Below, piece by piece: positions 25,418 to 35,568 of a DNA stretch of 64,000 nucleotides. The stretch comes from Streptomyces alanosinicus (GTDB lineage Bacteria > Actinomycetota > Actinomycetes > Streptomycetales > Streptomycetaceae), in assembly GCF_014650595.1 (NCBI RefSeq), contig NZ_BMVG01000023.1:50652-114651 (forward strand). The letters run 5' to 3'. The notes under the pieces were generated by a model. It searched no databases. It was given only the letters and a program-made list of their open reading frames with translations, and was not told where the DNA came from. Each line of letters opens with the position of its first letter. The stretch's first letter is position 1. The translations under genes and the position numbers were made by a program.

Positions 25418-26383
25418 GTGGAATCCGACTACGACGAGCTGGATCGGCGGCTCGTGCACGCACTGCAGATCGACGGCCGTGCCCCGTTCAGCACCATCGC
25501 CGAGGTTCTCGGCGTATCGGATCGCACCATCGCCCGCCGCTACGCCCGGTTGCGGTCGGCCGGGGCGGTACGGGTGCTCGGCGGAGTCGACCCAACCGCA
25601 CTGGGCGCCATCCTGTGGTTTCTGCGGGTGCGATGTGCGCCCGCCGCGTCGCTCCCGGTCGCCGAGGCGCTGGCCAGACGCCCCGACACGTCCTGGGTGA
25701 GCCTCAGTTCCGGCGGCACCGAGATCACCTGCGTGGTCCGAACCGAGAGCGAGGCGGACAGCGAGGCCCTGCTGCTGGCCAAACTCCCCCGCACCCCGCG
25801 CGTGGAGGGCGTGACCGCACACTCCGTGCTGCACGCCTTCTACGGCGGCCCGGACAACCTGGTCGGAAAACTAGGGTCGTTGGACGAGGAGGCGATCGAG
25901 CGACTGCGCCCGCCTCCGGTGCCGTATCGACAGGGACCGGTGCGGCTCGACGACGGTGACCGCAAACTCCTCGCCCTGCTCTCCGTCGACGGCCGAGCCG
26001 GGTTCGAGCAGTTGGCCGCGGCGACCGGCTGGTCGCCGATGACGGTCCGGCGCCGGATGACGGAGCTGCGCGAACACGGCCTGCTCTACCTCGACATCGA
26101 TGTCGACTGGCGCATGTTCGGCGTGAACGCCCGAACCCTGCTCTGGCTCTCGGTCGCCCCCGCATACCTGGAGGAGGCCGGTCGGGCACTGGCCGGGCAT
26201 CCGGAGATCGCGTTCGCCGCCGCCACGACCGGCCCGACCAATCTGTACGCGAGCGTGGTGTGCGCGAACCAACGGGAGCTGTACCGGTACCTGACCACCC
26301 GGGTCGCCGCACTCCCAGCGATCACGCACCTCGAAACGGCACCAGTGATCAGGACCGTCAAGCAGGCGGCGAACGAGACATAG
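25418..26383 (+). CDS. Lrp/AsnC-type regulator, tandem
   Basis: 321 residues made of two AsnC-like halves. Each has a winged helix: DELDRRLVHALQIDGRAPF...VSDRTIARRYARL at residues 3-50, and DRKLLALLSVDGRAGFEQL...SPMTVRRRMTEL near 184-225; each is followed by a ligand-binding-like alpha/beta stretch. Doubled Lrp proteins of this length are common in Streptomyces. It is divergent from the FAD monooxygenase and is the likely regulator of it. The GTG start directly follows a -10-like box, suggesting a leaderless message. Confidence 0.85.
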   Translation: MESDYDELDRRLVHALQIDGRAPFSTIAEVLGVSDRTIARRYARLRSAGAVRVLGGVDPTALGAILWFLRVRCAPAASLPVAEALARRPDTSWVSLSSGGTEITCVVRTESEADSEALLLAKLPRTPRVEGVTAHSVLHAFYGGPDNLVGKLGSLDEEAIERLRPPPVPYRQGPVRLDDGDRKLLALLSVDGRAGFEQLAAATGWSPMTVRRRMTELREHGLLYLDIDVDWRMFGVNARTLLWLSVAPAYLEEAGRALAGHPEIAFAAATTGPTNLYASVVCANQRELYRYLTTRVAALPAITHLETAPVIRTVKQAANET

Positions 26384-26474
26384 CAACATGGTGATCAAGC
26401 AGTTCACGGGCAGGAGGCGGGCTGTGGTGAGGTCACCGGCTGGGGCTTCTTCGGCCGTCTGACCGGACGGACGG

Positions 26475-26503
26475 GGTGCCCGGACCTGCGTGGTCCGGGC
26501 ACC
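26475..26503. terminator. Shared terminator of convergent genes
   Basis: GGTGCCCGGACC-TGCGT-GGTCCGGGCACC, a perfect 12-base stem with a five-base loop between the Lrp-type gene and the G1 peptidase, which end towards each other. Confidence 0.75.
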
Positions 26504-26539
26504 GCTGGTGGCTCGCTCGGGGCGTGTGCTGAGTGGCCG

Positions 26540-27304
26540 TCAGTAGCGGATTGTGTCCGGCCGTTCGGCGGGTGTGTGCGGCGTACGGGCAGCAGCTCCG
26601 CCCGGTGTGATGGAGAAGGAGCCTCCGGACAGCGGTCCCGGCGCGTAGCCGCCGCTGGTGAGCGACTGCGGGTTCGTCGCGTCGAACGGCTGGCCGTCCA
26701 CCGTCACACCGGAGAAGTCCAGTTCGCTGAAGGACGGATAGCTCTGGGTGGGGGACTCGATGACCGCTTCGGCGCTGGTGTTGTCCGCGCCGAGGTTCTG
26801 CTCTGTATGTTCGGTCCAGCCCTGGGTGTTGTCCGTGAGCGTCAGCGTGTAGCTGCCTCCGCCGTTGGAGACCGCTGAGGCCGTGATGCTGTCGCCTTCG
26901 GAGACCGGGTCGTTCCAGTACACCGGCGCAGCCGGGTACATCTCGTACCAGGCGGAAAGGACCGGCGACCCGCTGGAACAGTCGGTCTGCACACCGGTCT
27001 GTTCCACCGTCCGCGAGCCGTAGCCGTCCAGGCCGACCCAAGGCGCGAACAGGTCGTTACCGCTGTTGCAGGTGACATGCGGTTCGGTCCAGGAGCCACT
27101 GATGGTGCTGAAGCTTCCGGTGGCAACGTATCCGCCCCAGTTGCTGTCCTGGAACCGCCCCGCGTGCGGGCCGAAGCCCGAACTGACGGCGGCCGCCGAC
27201 GTGCCGGCGCACGCCGGGACGAGAGCGACGGCAGTGAGCAGCAGACCCGCGGCTGCCGTTCGGCCGGTGAGACAATTGCGTCTGGTTCCTATGTTCATGC
27301 CCAT
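26540..27304 (-). CDS. Secreted G1 (eqolisin) glutamic peptidase
   Basis: 254 residues with a signal peptide (Arg near the start, a hydrophobic AAAGLLLTAVALVPACAG stretch, cleavage after SAAA). The mature part matches peptidase family G1: SNWGGYVA, WVGLDGYG, the catalytic glutamine in VEQTGVQTDC, AWYEMYP and the catalytic glutamate in EAVIESP. These are acid-active secreted proteases, best known from fungi and present in some actinomycetes. The start was set at ATG 27304, preceded by GGAG eight bases upstream; ATG 27298 is an alternative. The frame extends further upstream without a site. Confidence 0.88.
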   Translation of the reverse strand: MGMNIGTRRNCLTGRTAAAGLLLTAVALVPACAGTSAAAVSSGFGPHAGRFQDSNWGGYVATGSFSTISGSWTEPHVTCNSGNDLFAPWVGLDGYGSRTVEQTGVQTDCSSGSPVLSAWYEMYPAAPVYWNDPVSEGDSITASAVSNGGGSYTLTLTDNTQGWTEHTEQNLGADNTSAEAVIESPTQSYPSFSELDFSGVTVDGQPFDATNPQSLTSGGYAPGPLSGGSFSITPGGAAARTPHTPAERPDTIRY

Positions 27305-27498
27305 GTACCGGTCTCCTGTGGGGGATGGAGTCGATGTTCGGGGCCTGTCAGACCGGGGTTCATCGTGGGTGTGGCTTGTGTGAACGCTCAAGAGTCAGGC
27401 GTCAACAGGAACCCGCCATGGCGAGAACATGACACAATGACCTGCTGGCGGGTACCGCTCGTCGAGCTCCGCCCGCCCGGAGCCGAAGGACGGTCAGG

Positions 27499-28521
27499 GT
27501 GTTCCCAGCCGGTTTTCACACTGCCTCAGGCGCGGCCCAGCCGCCGACTCCTCTGCGCGCGGCCTCTGGTGGTCTGCTCGAAGGCCTAGGTATTCCAGAA
27601 GCAGAACAGAACGCCTATCTACGTGTCCTCGCCACTGCACGCTGTACGGAAGCCGGTCTCGCCATGGAGTTGGGCATCACGGCCGACCGCGCCGAGCAGC
27701 TGCTGACCGCGCTGGCCCAACAGGGTCTTGTCACCCGGCACGATGGCGATCCGGCCCGCTGGTCAGCGGCGGCGCCCGACGTCGCCGTCGAGGCGCTGCT
27801 GCTACGCCGGGAGGAGGAACTGCTCCGTACCCGCGGCCGGGTGGGCGAGCTGATGCGGGCCTACCGACGGGCCCAGCAACCGCAGACGACTGATCTGATG
27901 GAGGTGGTCACCGGACAGGCCGCCATCGCCGAGCGCTGGCGGCAGATGCAAGACGGCGCACGACGGCATCTCATGCTGTTCGACAAGCCCCCGCACATCT
28001 CGCCCACCGACACCGAACTGGAGCGCTCCCTGCTGGCCCGCAGCGTGCGCATCCGCGCGGTGTACGAGGCAGGTTCGGTCAGCGCCCCCGGCCGACTGGC
28101 CGAGATCCGCGAGGTGGTCGCGGCCGGTGAGGAGGCGAGGCTACTGCCCCGACTCCCGTGCAAGCTGGCCATGGTGGACGATCGCTGGGCCATGCTGCCG
28201 GTGGCCACCGGCTCCGAGTTGCAGGCCGCGGTACTGGTCCGCGCCTCTTCCCTGCTGGACGCGCTGACCGGAATGTTCGAGGCGTACTGGCATCGGGCGG
28301 TACGAGTGCCGGACACGGGCGGCCCGACGCTCGGCACGGGGAACCGCCGGGGTGAACTGCTGACTCTGTTGTCGGCCGGGTTCACCGACGACAGCATCGC
28401 TCGCCAGTTGGGCGTCTCACCCCGTACCGTCCAGCGGTGGGTGCACGAGGTGATGGACGACCTCGGCGCGCGGACCCGCTTCCAGGCAGGCATACAGGCG
28501 GCCCGGGCCGGTCTGCTCTAA
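27499..28521 (+). CDS. TrmB/LuxR-type transcriptional regulator
   Basis: 340 residues. Residues 25-95 form a TrmB-like winged helix (EAEQNAYLRVLA, LTALAQQGLVTR). The middle part resembles the sensor region of the large Streptomyces family of such regulators (VVTGQAAIAERWRQMQ). The C-terminal 65 residues are a LuxR-type helix-turn-helix: LLTLLSAGFTDDSIARQLG, SPRTVQRWVHEVMDDLGARTRFQ. GTG start with AGG upstream; the first 25 residues may not belong. The target is unknown. It is divergent from the G1 peptidase and upstream of the convergent terpene cyclase gene. Confidence 0.8.
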   Translation: MFPAGFHTASGAAQPPTPLRAASGGLLEGLGIPEAEQNAYLRVLATARCTEAGLAMELGITADRAEQLLTALAQQGLVTRHDGDPARWSAAAPDVAVEALLLRREEELLRTRGRVGELMRAYRRAQQPQTTDLMEVVTGQAAIAERWRQMQDGARRHLMLFDKPPHISPTDTELERSLLARSVRIRAVYEAGSVSAPGRLAEIREVVAAGEEARLLPRLPCKLAMVDDRWAMLPVATGSELQAAVLVRASSLLDALTGMFEAYWHRAVRVPDTGGPTLGTGNRRGELLTLLSAGFTDDSIARQLGVSPRTVQRWVHEVMDDLGARTRFQAGIQAARAGLL

Positions 28522-28598
28522 GGGCTCTGCGACGAGGACGACGCGATCGGCCCCGGCATCGAAGCCGCACCCCAGAGGGCACCGTGCCATCGCACAGC

Positions 28599-29591
28599 TC
28601 AGCTCGGCTTCCGGACGACGAGGTTCTCCAGTCCGAGGTCACCGGGATGGCCTCGGGTGGTGTACCGCGGAGCCGTCCGTCCCCAATCGTGATAGCCGCG
28701 AATCCAGGAGGCCTGCGCATCGGCGTACCGGTGGAGCTCGGGCGCTCCGCCGCCGAGCACCTGCGCCAGATGGGGCAGTCCGGACCGCAGTTCCAGGAAA
28801 GACTCGACTGAAAGGCGGACCTCACCGCACACCTGCCGGACAGCCTCGGCCTGCGAGTGACCGCGATGGCACATGAGGCGTGAGACGAGGTTGGGGTGTC
28901 CCCCGGCCTGGTCCTTCTCCAGTGAGTGAATCTCATTCATGGCGATGATCACGTCACAGGTGGCGATCCGCATCCTCTCCACATGGCTGGAGCACCAGAC
29001 CAACAGCGGAACCTCGAAGTGCCCGACCCGTTCAGCCACAGCGAGGAGAGGCCGGGCACCGATCGTTCTGCGGCGCGCCCGCAGATGCGAGGCCGGGTCC
29101 GGCAGCACGCCGTGCATCCTGTCGGCGATCTTGGTGGGCCAGCCCGCCAAGTAGTCCACCCAGTCGTGGACAGTACGCCTGCGCCACTGATCGGACATTC
29201 CCCTGCTCATCCGCTGCCAGCAGTCCGTGAAGGCCGCCACGACCGGCGCCGGCCGCCCTCCGCCGGGCGAGCCCGATCGCAGCGAATCCACCAGTTCCTG
29301 GCAGACGGCCAACGCATCTCCCGTCCGCCCGTCCCGGGCGTCGAATTGGTCATCGAAGAGGAAGAACCATCCAAGAAGGTCGAAACAGAGGTCCAAGTCC
29401 TCGCCGACCGCCCCCGGAAAACCATAGGCAGCACTCTCGGACACCCGGGAGAACTCATACCGACGCATGGCTTCCCCGCTGCAGACCAGCCCTGAAGCCC
29501 TCACTCATGCCATATGGCGCACCCGAGCCCGTTCCAACTCCGGGCTGACGCGGCTCTCAAGGGGCACCGTGAATTCGATGTCCTGCGGCAT
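28599..29591 (-). pseudogene. Class I terpene cyclase with in-frame TGA
   Basis: The core encodes a pentalenene-synthase-like cyclase: Mg-binding DDQFD in FLFDDQFD, the second metal site NEIHSLEKD (variant of NDxxSxxKE), and a C-terminal WIRGYHDWGRTAPRY with the RY pair. The true start is ATG 29589-29591 (MPQDIEFTVPLES) with GGAAGG upstream. Codon 29 is TGA (29505-29507) exactly where the family has Trp in the W-x-R-x-x-G-L-V block: reading HMA-stop-VRASGLV. A single TGG to TGA change therefore interrupts the gene. GTG at 29502-29504 immediately follows the stop, so re-initiation could still make a 301-residue protein lacking about 30 residues. Confidence 0.8.
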
Positions 29592-29797
29592 ACGCCTTCC
29601 GTACTTCCGTACTTCCGAACAACGTCACCCTCGCCAGGGCGGACAGAAGCACCTCCGGCACACGTCCCGACACCTGCCGAGCCCTGCGACGCCATGGCGC
29701 GGGCGGGCATGGGCACCCCGTCGATCAGGTGAGCCTCGGCAACCCACATGATCAAGGCATCCATGCCCGCCCGCCCACCGCGAATCAACGCCCTGGG

Positions 29798-31705
29798 CTA
29801 CGACTTCGCCGCGGTGTCGGGCAGCACGCCGGAGAGCCGCAACAGCTTGCCCTGCCGATTGCTGACGTAGATCCGTCCGTTGGCGCGGTCGAGCCCGACG
29901 CCGCAGACCGTGCCGAGACCGTCGGCCACCACGCGCCGAAGGCCCTTGGCCTCGCCGTCGGCCACGGCGACCTCATGCAGCTTGCCGCCGCTGGAGTCGG
30001 AGACGTATGCGTTGACCGCGCCGTCCAGCGCCACACGGACGCTGTTCCCGAGGTTGGTGGCCACGTTCCGCGGGGCGCCGCCATCCGCGCTCAGGTCGAC
30101 CTCGTACAGGCCGCCGCGGTCGTACTGCCCGATGTACGCCTTGCCCCCGTTCAGCGCTACTCCGGCGGCCCTCGGCACGTCCCAGGTGCGCTGCTTCGAC
30201 GCCGGGGCGCTGTTCAGGTCGAACTCGATCAGCTTTCCGTTCTCGACGTCGGTGACATAGGCCTTCTTGCCCGGCAGGTCGAGCGCGACGCCGTACGCGA
30301 ACATACCCTCGGCGACCGTGACCGGGGAGGCGGACTGATCGGACAGGTTCACCGTGAACAGGCGCTTGCCGATGTAGTCGGTGACGTAGGCCTTGTTGCC
30401 GGGCAGGTCCAGCGCCACATCGTTGACTTGTCCCAGTTTCTCCAGGACCCAGTCCGTGCCACCGCCGGCGAGATCGACCTTGTACAGCTTGCCGCCGCTG
30501 TACCGGTCGGTGACGTACGCCTTTTGGTTCGTCAGGTCCAGCGCCAGGCCATCGGCCGTACCCAACCCGGTGGCGAGTTCGACGGGAGCCTCTCTCGGGC
30601 TCGTTTGCCCGCCACTGCCACCCTTGTAAAGAGGGTGATTCTTCATGTCGAAATTGAGCGTTTCAAGCTCGAAGACCTCGTGCACCCCGGCGAGGGTGGA
30701 CACGACCTCGGCCTCCCCTTTCTGCAGGAACGGCTTGCCTTCATCGGTCAAGTCGAAGGCTTCCGTGGCCGTGCCGGTCTCACCGAGCTTCCAGGCAATC
30801 ACCCTGGAGTATTTCGGTTCCTGTGCCTGCGGGCCGTCCGGACGGGTTTCCTTGACCTCTACCGGCTCCGGGTAATACAGAGCGACCCACCCCCCGAAGG
30901 AGACGGGGTATTCGTAGTCGAACCGCCTCACCTGGCGTCGCTGCGTGGCCAGGACATCTACCCGGCTGGCAACCTCCCCGCTCAGAGTGGACGACGTCTT
31001 GAACGAAGTGGTCAGCGAACCACTGACAGAAGCAGTGATCCCAAGCATCAGCTGTGCCGACAATTCCCCGGTGCCCGTGGCGGTACTCGTGGCCGTTGTG
31101 GTGCTTGTCATTTGTGACTGGGACTCTGCGTCAGCACCCTGATTGTCTTTACTGTTCTTCAGGGTGATCTTCTCGGACTGGTTCATCGCCATGCTCTTCT
31201 GTAACTGCTCTTGCAGTGATGCGCTGACCTTTGCCCCAAAGGTGAGCTGCACCTGCCCCTGGAGAGACCAGCTGATTGTATTCGAAATGGAGAATTCGAC
31301 GGTGTGCGACCATTTGGTGGGGACGGGGTCGGTTCGATTGACGTACGTCTGCTTGGAGATCACGTCCGGAGGAGGCTGCACAATGTCGCCTCGCTCTTCG
31401 ACCAGCGGTACCCCCACCGTCATATAGGCGCGCCACCCGCGCTCGTGTGCGGCAGCCTCCCCAACGGGAAATTCACTGAATCGCTCCTTGTTCAAAGAAA
31501 ACCCGACAGGGGAGACATACCGGTCCGTTCCATCCGGCGATTTCCTCTCGGCCTTCCTCTTCAGTTTTTCCCGGTCCCGCGCCAGGATGGCATCGGCCCT
31601 TTCGGCGATGTTCAGCTCCTTCAGGTTGCGCCCCGTCATCGGGTGACGCATAAAGCGTTCGCCAAGATAGGCTGTACTCACATTGTTCTTGGTGGCGCCG
31701 CCCAT
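29798..31705 (-). CDS. Predicted aerolysin-like pore former with C-terminal beta-propeller
   Basis: 635 residues, no signal peptide or transmembrane helix. Residues about 130-300 alternate polar and small residues rich in Ser/Thr, with HTVEFSISNTISWSLQGQVQLTFG, a long Ser/Thr/Ala stretch (SQMTSTTTATSTATGTG) and SGSLTTSFKTSSTLSGEV. This is the pattern of the membrane-inserting region of aerolysin/ETX-MTX2-type beta-pore formers. Residues about 385-635 are repeats of GVALDLPGxKAYVTD type, an NHL/SMP-30-like six-bladed propeller that would bind a ligand. The pairing is unusual. A small charged protein is encoded 86 bases upstream on the same strand. The N-terminal 100 residues are unrecognised. 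Activity as a toxin is inferred. Confidence 0.65.
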   Translation of the reverse strand: MGGATKNNVSTAYLGERFMRHPMTGRNLKELNIAERADAILARDREKLKRKAERKSPDGTDRYVSPVGFSLNKERFSEFPVGEAAAHERGWRAYMTVGVPLVEERGDIVQPPPDVISKQTYVNRTDPVPTKWSHTVEFSISNTISWSLQGQVQLTFGAKVSASLQEQLQKSMAMNQSEKITLKNSKDNQGADAESQSQMTSTTTATSTATGTGELSAQLMLGITASVSGSLTTSFKTSSTLSGEVASRVDVLATQRRQVRRFDYEYPVSFGGWVALYYPEPVEVKETRPDGPQAQEPKYSRVIAWKLGETGTATEAFDLTDEGKPFLQKGEAEVVSTLAGVHEVFELETLNFDMKNHPLYKGGSGGQTSPREAPVELATGLGTADGLALDLTNQKAYVTDRYSGGKLYKVDLAGGGTDWVLEKLGQVNDVALDLPGNKAYVTDYIGKRLFTVNLSDQSASPVTVAEGMFAYGVALDLPGKKAYVTDVENGKLIEFDLNSAPASKQRTWDVPRAAGVALNGGKAYIGQYDRGGLYEVDLSADGGAPRNVATNLGNSVRVALDGAVNAYVSDSSGGKLHEVAVADGEAKGLRRVVADGLGTVCGVGLDRANGRIYVSNRQGKLLRLSGVLPDTAAKS

Positions 31706-31791
31706 GCCCTTCGGTCTCCTCGCGTAGTAGAACTCAACGATGCGTCAGTGATTGTTTGATTGTCGGCCCGCACTGCTCGGCCGACCCGCCG

Positions 31792-32226
31792 TCAGGTCCT
31801 CTTGACGTTCTTGACCGATTCATAGTTGTCCTTCCTGAATTGGTCCAGCCGTTCGTCGCTGGTCTTCGGCTGGTCTTCGCCACTGATCTCCACCTTCACC
31901 TTCTTGGCTGCCTCATCCTTGGCCGAAGAAGCCATACCGGATGTCGATTCGGGGTTCTCGCTGGCTTCCCGCTGCTTGTCGGCTGCTGTCTGGGTGTTCT
32001 TGAACAGAGGGGTGAGGAAGTTGTTCATGATGCTGAGCGCCTCGGGCGACGTCTCACGCATGATCTTCGGATCGCGCGCAGCCTCAGGAATACCGTCGTA
32101 GAGCTCCGGATCGACCCCTTCCCGCTCGGGTCGGGCGCCAGGAATTTTTTCAGAGACGTTTTGAGCCGACTCTTCGGCGGACTTTGCTTCGCTTCCGCCG
32201 CCGTCGAAGATGTTCTTGAAAGACAT
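31792..32226 (-). CDS. Small charged protein upstream of the aerolysin-like gene
   Basis: 144 residues, rich in Glu, Lys, Ser and Asp and mostly helical or disordered (SEAKSAEESAQNVSEK, AADKQREASENPEST, DERLDQFRKDNYESVK). No family is recognised, and there is no signal or membrane segment. ATG with GGAGGG six bases upstream. It is transcribed towards the predicted pore former and is probably in the same operon, so a chaperone, inhibitor or co-factor role is possible. The 540 bases upstream (32227-32766) contain no gene I can support. Confidence 0.65.
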   Translation of the reverse strand: MSFKNIFDGGGSEAKSAEESAQNVSEKIPGARPEREGVDPELYDGIPEAARDPKIMRETSPEALSIMNNFLTPLFKNTQTAADKQREASENPESTSGMASSAKDEAAKKVKVEISGEDQPKTSDERLDQFRKDNYESVKNVKRT

Positions 32227-32766
32227 GAAATTCCCTCCGGGTCCTCTCGGTGGGCGCGGAATAACCCCTTGACAAGAGGGGGCTCTTTCTCGCCATGCAC
32301 CAGGATCATCGTGTGCCTTCCTACCCCTACGGTGATCGATCTATCCAGCCCGGCCCTGCGGTTTCTCGCCATTCGCCTGGTCACGGGCACGCTGTGACGC
32401 TGTTACTCCGGGCGCCACGGCGGCCGGAAATGATCTCCAGTAGGTTTCCCTTTGAACGAAGCTGTGCAATGGCGCCGTCCGTGACCTGCGACGACCAGTT
32501 CGGAGGGGCCGCTTCAGGACGTAATCGAACTGCAGATTGCGTAGCGTCCTGGCCAAATCAATGGTGCCCAATAATGAACCGAAACCGGTGGGTCCTCTGT
32601 TTATTGGTCGGGCACGAGTGCCGAAGGTGGCGCTGCTCGCCCGGGTCCACCGAGGCCGAACCCGGCCTGTTCGCCCAGCCCGGTCCGTAACCCCGCAGTT
32701 CGGGATCCCTCGGCGCCGCCCGCCACGAACTGGCCGACAGCCCAGGTCGTATGGTGTGCCGCTCGT

Positions 32767-35180
32767 TCAGGTGCTGTCTGAGCCGTCGGCCGGATCGGGG
32801 ATGCGGGGAAGGAGCGAGCGGAACGAGTCCCAGCGGGGCGGCAGGTCGGTGAGCTCCAGCACGGCGAGTGACCGGTTCTGCGAGGCCCGCTCCGACTCGC
32901 CTTCGACGATGTGCAAGAACATGGTTCCTTGGTTGGAGCTGTCGGTGGTGAAGAGCTCGCTGCGCTTCGTCGGGATGGTCGTGTTGCGCTCGATGATCTT
33001 CGTCATGATTCCGCCGGTGGTTTCCAACCCGAGCGAGGCCGAGCAGGCGTCGAGAAGAAGGGCGTGCCTGATGCGTCCAGTCATGATGGCGCACAGGAGA
33101 GCGGCCCCGGTGACGATCCCTTTCCGGGATGAGGCCGCAGTAGGGCTGCCTGCCGCCCATGATGTCGCTCACCAACGTGCCGATCGCGGGCATCCGGGTG
33201 GCGCCGCCGGTCAGGATGATCTGGTTCAGCTCGGACGGCTCGATCATGGCGTGGCGGAGGGCTTGTTCGACCGGTGCGCGGCAGTGTTCCAGCAGGTCCT
33301 GCGTCATGGACTCGAATTCCCGGCGGGTGAGGGTCTCCTCAAGGTGCAGGGGGCCACTCCCGGACGAGGTGAGGCAGGGCAACACCATGGTTGTGGTGCT
33401 CGCTGCGAACAGGGCGATCTTCGCTGCCTCGGCTGCTTCCCGGAACCGCTGCATCACTTCGACGTTCGAGGAGAGATCCATCCCGTACTGATGGCGCACC
33501 CGCGCGAGGAGATACTCGACGATCCGCTGATCCCAGTCGTCGCCGCCGAGGTGGTTGTCGCCCGCTTGCGCCTTCACCTCGACCACACCGTCTCCGATCT
33601 CGATGAGCGAGACGTCAAGTGTGCCGCCGCCGAGGTCGTAGACGAGGACGGTTGCGTCCTCGTACCGATCAGCGCCGTAGGTGAGGGCTGCCGCGGTCGG
33701 CTCGTTGATGACCCGCAGCGCGCGGATCCCGGCCCCGTCGGCGGCCTCCACAAGTGCCGCGCGCTGGGCCAGGTCGAGTTGGCGGGAACGGTGAGGACGG
33801 CGCCGTACAGCGGGCTGCCCACGTACGCTTCGGCGTCCTCGCGCAGTTGCCGCAGGATGTGTTCGGCCACGGCCTGCGCCGTCAGATGGACTGTTCCGCG
33901 GGTGATGCTCCAGTCCGTGCCAAGCTTCAGCTTCGCGGAGCGGATGGTGCAGTCGGGGTTGGTGATCGCCTGGCGCTTGGCGGGGGTGCCCACCAGGATG
34001 TCGCCCGTCTCGGCGGTGTCCACCAGGCTGGGGGTGGTCAGGGCCCCCTCGGCGTTCGGGATCAGGCGGACGTCCTCTCCCTCGAAGAGGCCGATCGCCG
34101 AGTTCGTGGTGCCGAAGTCGATGCCCACCACCGGGCTGAACCGGCCGCCGGCGGGTGGGTGGGGTGCGGCCGGGCGTGACGCGCGGGCTGTGGGGATGTC
34201 GCCCAGGCCTCGCTCGTACCACAGCCGCCGTGCCCTGCGGGCCACTTCGCGGTCGGTATCGGCGATCAGGCCGAGGAGGGAGGCGCGGGCGGTGTCGCGG
34301 GTGGGTTCGCGGACGCTGCCCAGGAGCTGTTCGACGAGGTGGAGGGAGCCGATGCGTTTCCACGGCTGGGGGTCCAAGGCGGCCGCGCGCATCTCGGACA
34401 GGTGGTCCACGTCCGCGTGGCGGGGGCTGCGGGCGAGGTAGATCCTGCCCTGGGCACTGTCCACGCTGAGGGTGGGGGTCTGGGCCGGCGATGCGGTTGC
34501 GGACCTGCTCGTGGACGTATTCGTAGAGATCCTCGACGGAGACGAAGCCGTCGCCGTCCAGCTCCGCGGAGCCGTCGCGCAGGCCGCTGACCACCGCCGT
34601 GGTGAACACGGACGGCTGGGCCGGGACTTCGCGGCTGTGCCGGATGTCACGCTCGCCCTCGTAGGCGAACTGCAGGGCCGTGGAAGCGGTCAGGACGACT
34701 CGGCCGTTGCCCGCGAACGGCTCCGCCACATCGACCGTGGGCGGGCCGACGTTTCGGCGCAGGGCGTTCATGGGGAACGCGCCGCTGTAGCAGCAGTCCA
34801 GGAGGACGACGATGCGGCGGGAGCGGCTCGCGCCCATCCAGTCGCCGAGCACTTCCGCGGGCCCGGCCGTTGAGCGGAGAGAGTCGAGTTCGGTGTCCCG
34901 CATGATGAAGTGCAGGTGACCCCTTGTGTCCTTCCAGCCGTGCAGGGAGAGGGGGAGGAGGAGCAGGTCGTCGCGCGCGGCCTTGGTGTGGAAGGACTCC
35001 AGGGCGCGCATCGCGGACCGCTGGGGCACGTCGACGAGCGTGTCGACCTCGAAGCCGCCGATGTCGGGCGCGCCGAGCACCTCGGCGAGGGCGGCCGCGT
35101 CCGATCTGGCCGCCGGCAGCGTGACCGAAGTGATCGTCGTCGTAGGAGCTGTTGGCGATGATCAGGGCACGGCTCGCCAC
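32767..35180 (-). pseudogene. Caspase-HSP70 fusion with four frameshifts
   Basis: Read across frames, the gene encodes a caspase-like peptidase (start RALIIANSSYDDDHF; catalytic His in LSLHGWKD; catalytic Cys in LLDCCYSGAF) joined to a full HSP70 chaperone (VVGIDFGTTNSAIGLFEG; VINEPTAAALTYG; VYDLGGGTLDVSLIEIGDG; ILTGGATRMPAI; LGLETTGGIMTKIIERNTTIP). One-base shifts are needed near 35120, 34487, 33780 and 33120, so no single frame makes the protein. GTG start at 35180, seven bases from the EACC1 stop. In related actinomycete conflict systems EACC1 precedes a variable effector such as a caspase. The C-terminus is short (PDPADGSDST). Either true decay or assembly error. Confidence 0.75.
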
Positions 35181-35186
35181 GGCGGA

Positions 35187-35568
35187 TCACTGCCCATGGC
35201 GGCGCAGAAATTCCTCCAGCGCGCGCTGCTGCACCTCGTCGCCCGCGCCGGTCAGTACGATCTCGTCCTCGCCGATCTTGAGACGGACGCTGCCCGAACA
35301 GCGCCGCGTCAGCCAGTTCTGGACGAGGGCGGCGAGGGCCGGGAGCAGGGCTCCGCTGCCGCCGAGGCCGAGTAGGAGCGCACCGAGTTGCACGGCGTGG
35401 CGTCGAGCGGCTGCCAGGTGGCGGCGGTCCCTGCGTCACCCGGTCGATGCTGTCGAGGTCCAGCTCGCTCAGTTCAGCTACCACATGCTGGAGTTGCTCC
35501 TCGGCATACTCCTCGTCGCCGTCTCCCGTATCGAGTACGAGCTGGACCGGAATCGTCCTGGCCTCCAT
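35187..35568 (-). pseudogene. EACC1 (effector-associated constant component) with a frameshift
   Basis: The first frame begins MEARTIPVQLVLDTGDGDEE and runs through LSELDLDSIDRVTQGPPPPGSR; the second continues AVQLGALLLGLGGSG, LVQNWLTRR and VRLKIGEDEIVLTGAGDEV to the stop. Joined, they match EACC1: an acidic start, a Pro-rich turn, a hydrophobic helix, and the RxV-x-I-x-x-D-E-x-x-L-T-G end. A one-base shift near 35390 breaks it. EACC1 genes accompany effector genes in NTP-dependent conflict systems; here the neighbour is the caspase-HSP70 gene. Confidence 0.7.

Noticed and set aside
23909..25834. 641-residue reverse frame over the monooxygenase
   Set aside because: A shadow of the FAD monooxygenase in another frame; no flavin motif.
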